Assembly (NCBI RefSeq): GCF_001499905.1
Contig: NZ_LQIS01000023.1
Span: 203,623-267,622, forward strand
From: Mycobacterium sp. GA-1285
GTDB taxonomy: Bacteria > Actinomycetota > Actinomycetes > Mycobacteriales > Mycobacteriaceae
DNA: 64,000 bases
Direction of reading: 5' to 3'
The stretch's first letter is position 1. Each line of letters begins with the position of its first letter. Positions 61,271-64,000 of the stretch are shown in pieces. Made by a program: the position numbers and the translations under genes. A model generated the notes under the pieces. It was not told where the DNA came from, ran no database searches, and saw only the letters and a list, made by a program, of their open reading frames with translations.

Positions 61271-63244
61271 TCAACGCCGCTCGACCGGTTCGTTCACCTG
61301 AGCCCCCGCGGCGATCACGGCCCGATTGCGTGCGGCGACCGTTCGCAGCGACATCTTGACCAGCCAACGGTCGTAGGTCATGAACCCGTTGACCTCGTTT
61401 TCGACATCGGTGGTCTGGGTGTAGACGGCGCCGGACAGTCCCCCCTTGCGGATTTCGTCCTCGAGGTCGCGGCTCACCTGGACATAGCGTTCCGTCAATC
61501 GTGCTCTGCTGTCGGTCATTTCATAGGCCTGCGGTCTGCCCGGCCAGCGGTTGCCGTGGGGGAGCAACCCGAGGCCGCCGTACTCGCCGTTGACCACGAC
61601 CCGATGCTCGAGCGGGATCGGACGGTTGCCGAGCATTGTCCGTTCGTCGCGCGGGGTCGCCGGGTTGTCGTGCAGGACCGGGCGGCCCGGGCCGACGTAG
61701 GTGTGGTCGTCGTAGACGTCGCCGGCCCGGCTGTCGGGCCTCGACTTGCAGCAGTTCACCCCGCTGTTGGCGTTCACCATCCGGGTCGGGTCGGCGGCCT
61801 TGGTCACACCCGCGATCCTCGCGGTGTCGAACTCGCCCCACCCCTCGTTGAACGGGACCCAGCCGACGATCGAAGTGACGCTTCGTAATTGATGGATCAT
61901 CTCGACGAGTTCGCGCTCGAAGTTGACCTTCGCCTGCGGCGGCGGTTCCGGCGCCGGGCCGACCGGAACGTCGAGGGAGACGTCCATCGACGGCATGTCC
62001 TGCCACACCATCAACCCGAGCTTGTCCGTCCAGTAGTACCAGCGCGCCGGTTCCACCTTCGCGTGCTTACGGACGAAATTCATGCCGAGCGCCTTGGTTC
62101 GTTCGAGATCGAACCTCAGCGCGTCGTCGGTGGGGGCGGTGAAGATGCCGTCCGGCCAGTAACCCTGGTCCAGCGGGCCGTGCAGGAACGTGATCTTGTC
62201 GTTCAACGCAATCCGCGGACGGCCCTGCGGATCCCTGACCGTGCTGATGGTCCGCAGACCGCCGTAACTGGCGACTTCGTCGACGACCTTGCCTTCGGGC
62301 GTGACAAGCCGCACCTTCAGGTCGTAGAGGTACGGGTCATCCGGTGTCCACAGGTGCGGGTCCGGTACCTGCACACGCACCGGCTTGCCCGGTGCACCGG
62401 AGCCGCGGGCCAGCGTCGGACCGTCCGGAGCCGACACGATCACCTCGGCGCGTTCGTCAGTCGTCCCGGTGGCACGGGTCGTGACCGTGAAACCCTTCAG
62501 ATCCGCTGTGACATCGAGCTTGTCGACGTGGGCGGCGCGCACGGGTTCGATCCACACGGTCTGCCAGATGCCGGACGCGCCGGTGTAGAACAGACCCCCG
62601 GGGCGGTTGCGCTGCTTGCCGACGGCAAACGGAGCGGCTTCGTTGCGGTCCTCGGCGCGCACGACGATCTCCTGGGTGCCCGTCCAGCGCAGCGCATCGG
62701 TGATGTCCGCGCTGAACGCGGTGAAACCACCCTCGTGGTGCGCGACGCGCTTGTTGTTGACCCACACCGTGGCGGTCTGGTCGACCGCGCCGAAGTGCAG
62801 CAGCACCCGCTGCCCGCGCCAGGCACCGGGTACCTGAAACTTCTTGCGGTACCACATCTGGTCGTCATGACGCTTGATCCCTGACAGCGCCGACTCCGTG
62901 GGATAGGGGACCAGGATCTTCTCCTCGAACTTGTCGGCCGACGGCGGTGTGCTCAGCGCCGTCGCCTGGGATCGGCCGGTGTAGGCCCACACCCCGTTGA
63001 GGTTCAGCCACCGCGCCCGCACCATCTGCGGACGAGGGTATTCCGGTAGCGCGTTGTTGGGGCCGACGAGATGCGTCCACGGTGTCGACAATGGCGGGCT
63101 CTTGCGCTGCCACGCCTCGGCCGCGTTCGCCGGGGCCGCGCAGATCGCGAAACCCGCCGCCAAGGCGAGGGGTACGGCCGTCATCCGGCTGAGAATCCTG
63201 CGCACGCGGTGCCGGTCGCTCGACAGCTCGGTGTTCACGGTCAC
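61271..63244 (-). CDS. Secreted glycoside hydrolase family 2
   Basis: The product is 657 residues from GTG 63244, which follows AGAGGGG. A signal peptide (about 15-45) ends PANAAE. The sugar-binding jelly roll (GVDQT...VWVNNKRVAHHEGG region) and an Ig-like domain follow. The TIM barrel has acid/base Glu in VGWVPFNEGWGEF and nucleophile Glu in VVVNGEYGGLG. It removes sugars from beta-glycosides outside the cell; substrate not fixed. Convergent with the pseudouridine synthase (1-base gap). Confidence 0.85.
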   Translation of the reverse strand: MTVNTELSSDRHRVRRILSRMTAVPLALAAGFAICAAPANAAEAWQRKSPPLSTPWTHLVGPNNALPEYPRPQMVRARWLNLNGVWAYTGRSQATALSTPPSADKFEEKILVPYPTESALSGIKRHDDQMWYRKKFQVPGAWRGQRVLLHFGAVDQTATVWVNNKRVAHHEGGFTAFSADITDALRWTGTQEIVVRAEDRNEAAPFAVGKQRNRPGGLFYTGASGIWQTVWIEPVRAAHVDKLDVTADLKGFTVTTRATGTTDERAEVIVSAPDGPTLARGSGAPGKPVRVQVPDPHLWTPDDPYLYDLKVRLVTPEGKVVDEVASYGGLRTISTVRDPQGRPRIALNDKITFLHGPLDQGYWPDGIFTAPTDDALRFDLERTKALGMNFVRKHAKVEPARWYYWTDKLGLMVWQDMPSMDVSLDVPVGPAPEPPPQAKVNFERELVEMIHQLRSVTSIVGWVPFNEGWGEFDTARIAGVTKAADPTRMVNANSGVNCCKSRPDSRAGDVYDDHTYVGPGRPVLHDNPATPRDERTMLGNRPIPLEHRVVVNGEYGGLGLLPHGNRWPGRPQAYEMTDSRARLTERYVQVSRDLEDEIRKGGLSGAVYTQTTDVENEVNGFMTYDRWLVKMSLRTVAARNRAVIAAGAQVNEPVERR

Positions 63245-63340
63245 AACTGCTAGTCCCCTCTGCTGGAAACCATCGACGGATCGGGTTCGGATGTCGCGCA
63301 CCGGACGCCATAGCAAACCTAGTCAGTGACAGGTCACCCG

Positions 63341-63372
63341 CAATCAGGTGTTTCCCTATGCTTTGCTTCGGC
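63341..63372 (-). promoter_or_regulatory. Shared promoter-like motif, copy 3 (host side)
   Basis: CAATCAGGTGTTTCCCTATG, then CTTTGCTTCGGC, upstream of the family 2 glycosidase. It is nearly identical to the two island copies. The rest of 63373-63818 shows no gene I can support. Confidence 0.5.
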
Positions 63373-63818
63373 ATGCCTGATGAACGCGTCGTCCAGGCAT
63401 CGGCGCATTGACCAGGAGTTGATCAAGAGCGCGGGGAGGCGTGAGAATTCTTTTGCCACAACGCAAATACAGAGTCACGACGCTCGTCGAGCTTAGCATC
63501 GAATTACCGCTGGTGCCACGGATTGCGCGGGTGAGGGCTGTGTGTGGCGCCCGGCGTCACAACGGCGCACCGCACGGGAGCGCGAAAGTCGAGCAAATGG
63601 TGAATAGTCGGTCTAGACGTACGATTGATGACCCTGTCCGGAGCCGGATGCGGCCACCATACAGGAAGGAATGGTTCGGGCATCGCAGTAGACATCGATG
63701 CGGCAGAGGGGTTCGTTACGGCGACTCGCCGATCCGCTGTTCTGCCCCCGAGGCGTGCGCGTGACTGCCACAATCGGGGTCGGCGACGGCGTTTGGCACG
63801 TCGCCGAAGGGAGAAGAT

Positions 63819-64000
63819 GTGCGCAAGGTACTGCTGTGCGCTGCTGCGGCCCTCTTCGCCGCGGGACTGGTGAACGCGAATCCGCCGAGCGCCGAGGCGA
63901 CGCTCTGCGGTTCGGTGGGCGGTCGGTTCGTCGACGTGACCGGGTGCGCGGACCCGCTCTCGTATCTCAACGAGTTGCCGCCGCCTCCGCCCCAAACGGG
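63819..64000 (+). CDS. Secreted protein, cut by the window end
   Basis: GTG 63819 follows GAAGGGAGAAG. The product starts VRKVLLCAAAALFAAGLVNA, a signal peptide. The mature part has Cys in EATLCGSVGG and VTGCADPLSY and a Pro-rich stretch at the window end. The +1-shifted ATG at 63817 gives no leader. Family not determined from the fragment. Confidence 0.6.
   Translation, partial: MRKVLLCAAAALFAAGLVNANPPSAEATLCGSVGGRFVDVTGCADPLSYLNELPPPPPQT

Noticed and set aside
63441..63764. Plus-strand 107-codon frame before the last gene
   Set aside because: No ribosome site, no leader and skewed composition; treated as intergenic.

Overview
The window is from a fast-growing mycobacterium (Mycolicibacterium-like). 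GC is high, many genes have leaderless GTG/ATG starts, and the right-hand genes follow the order known around M. tuberculosis Rv3309c-Rv3300c: upp, pmmB, deoD, amiB1, amiA1, an Rv3304 homologue, lpdA, glpD2, a pseudouridine synthase. The window splits into host chromosome (1 to about 3.92 kb), a 44.7 kb integrated element (about 3.93-48.63 kb), and host chromosome again (about 48.63-64 kb).

The element's borders can be read from the sequence. A large serine recombinase at 47130-48617 lies against the right border. There a host NlpC/P60 peptidase gene (minus strand) loses its reading frame after residue 345. The missing 26 codons of that gene lie 44.7 kb away at 3840-3928, beside the host GTPase pair. 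Both borders share the 7-base core GCCTCGA. Excising the element would restore an uninterrupted peptidase of about 371 residues.

Defence and DNA-processing genes in the element: a ScoMcrA-like HNH (type IV) restriction enzyme (4.2-5.4 kb), a TIR-domain protein with a UvrD/PcrA-type Tudor tail (7.0-7.9 kb), a small resolvase with a likely res site (8.2-8.9 kb), a complete type I restriction-modification operon hsdM-hsdS-hsdR (10.1-16.1 kb), a decayed nuclease/restriction cluster (18.7-20.6 kb), a Ser/Thr kinase neighbourhood with an EcsC-family protein (20.6-24.6 kb), an uncharacterised divergent module with an HNH nuclease (34.0-36.8 kb), an ATP-dependent DNA ligase (42.1-43.1 kb), and a polymerase-A-like protein at the end of a tight operon of small ORFs (44.8-46.9 kb) preceded by a perfect 10+10 bp palindrome.

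The other striking cargo is exported protein: at least 15 small secreted or lipoprotein genes. These are DUF732-type, Excalibur, a secreted thermonuclease, a WGxxGxxG protein and unnamed Cys-paired families, with several decayed copies. Remnants of IS21 and IS110 elements and one apparently complete IS110-type IS are present. No capsid, tail, conjugation or type VII secretion genes are visible, so the element looks like an integrative defence/secretome island, not a prophage.

The host flanks carry a CBS-domain protein and two P-loop GTPases on the left. On the right are nucleotide salvage (upp, deoD), phosphosugar metabolism (pmmB), two M20 amidohydrolases, an AbiEi/DUF559-type gene bracketed by inverted REP-like palindromes, redox enzymes (lpdA, glpD2), a pseudouridine synthase and a secreted family 2 glycosidase. 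Functional calls come from motifs read by eye; no database search was run.
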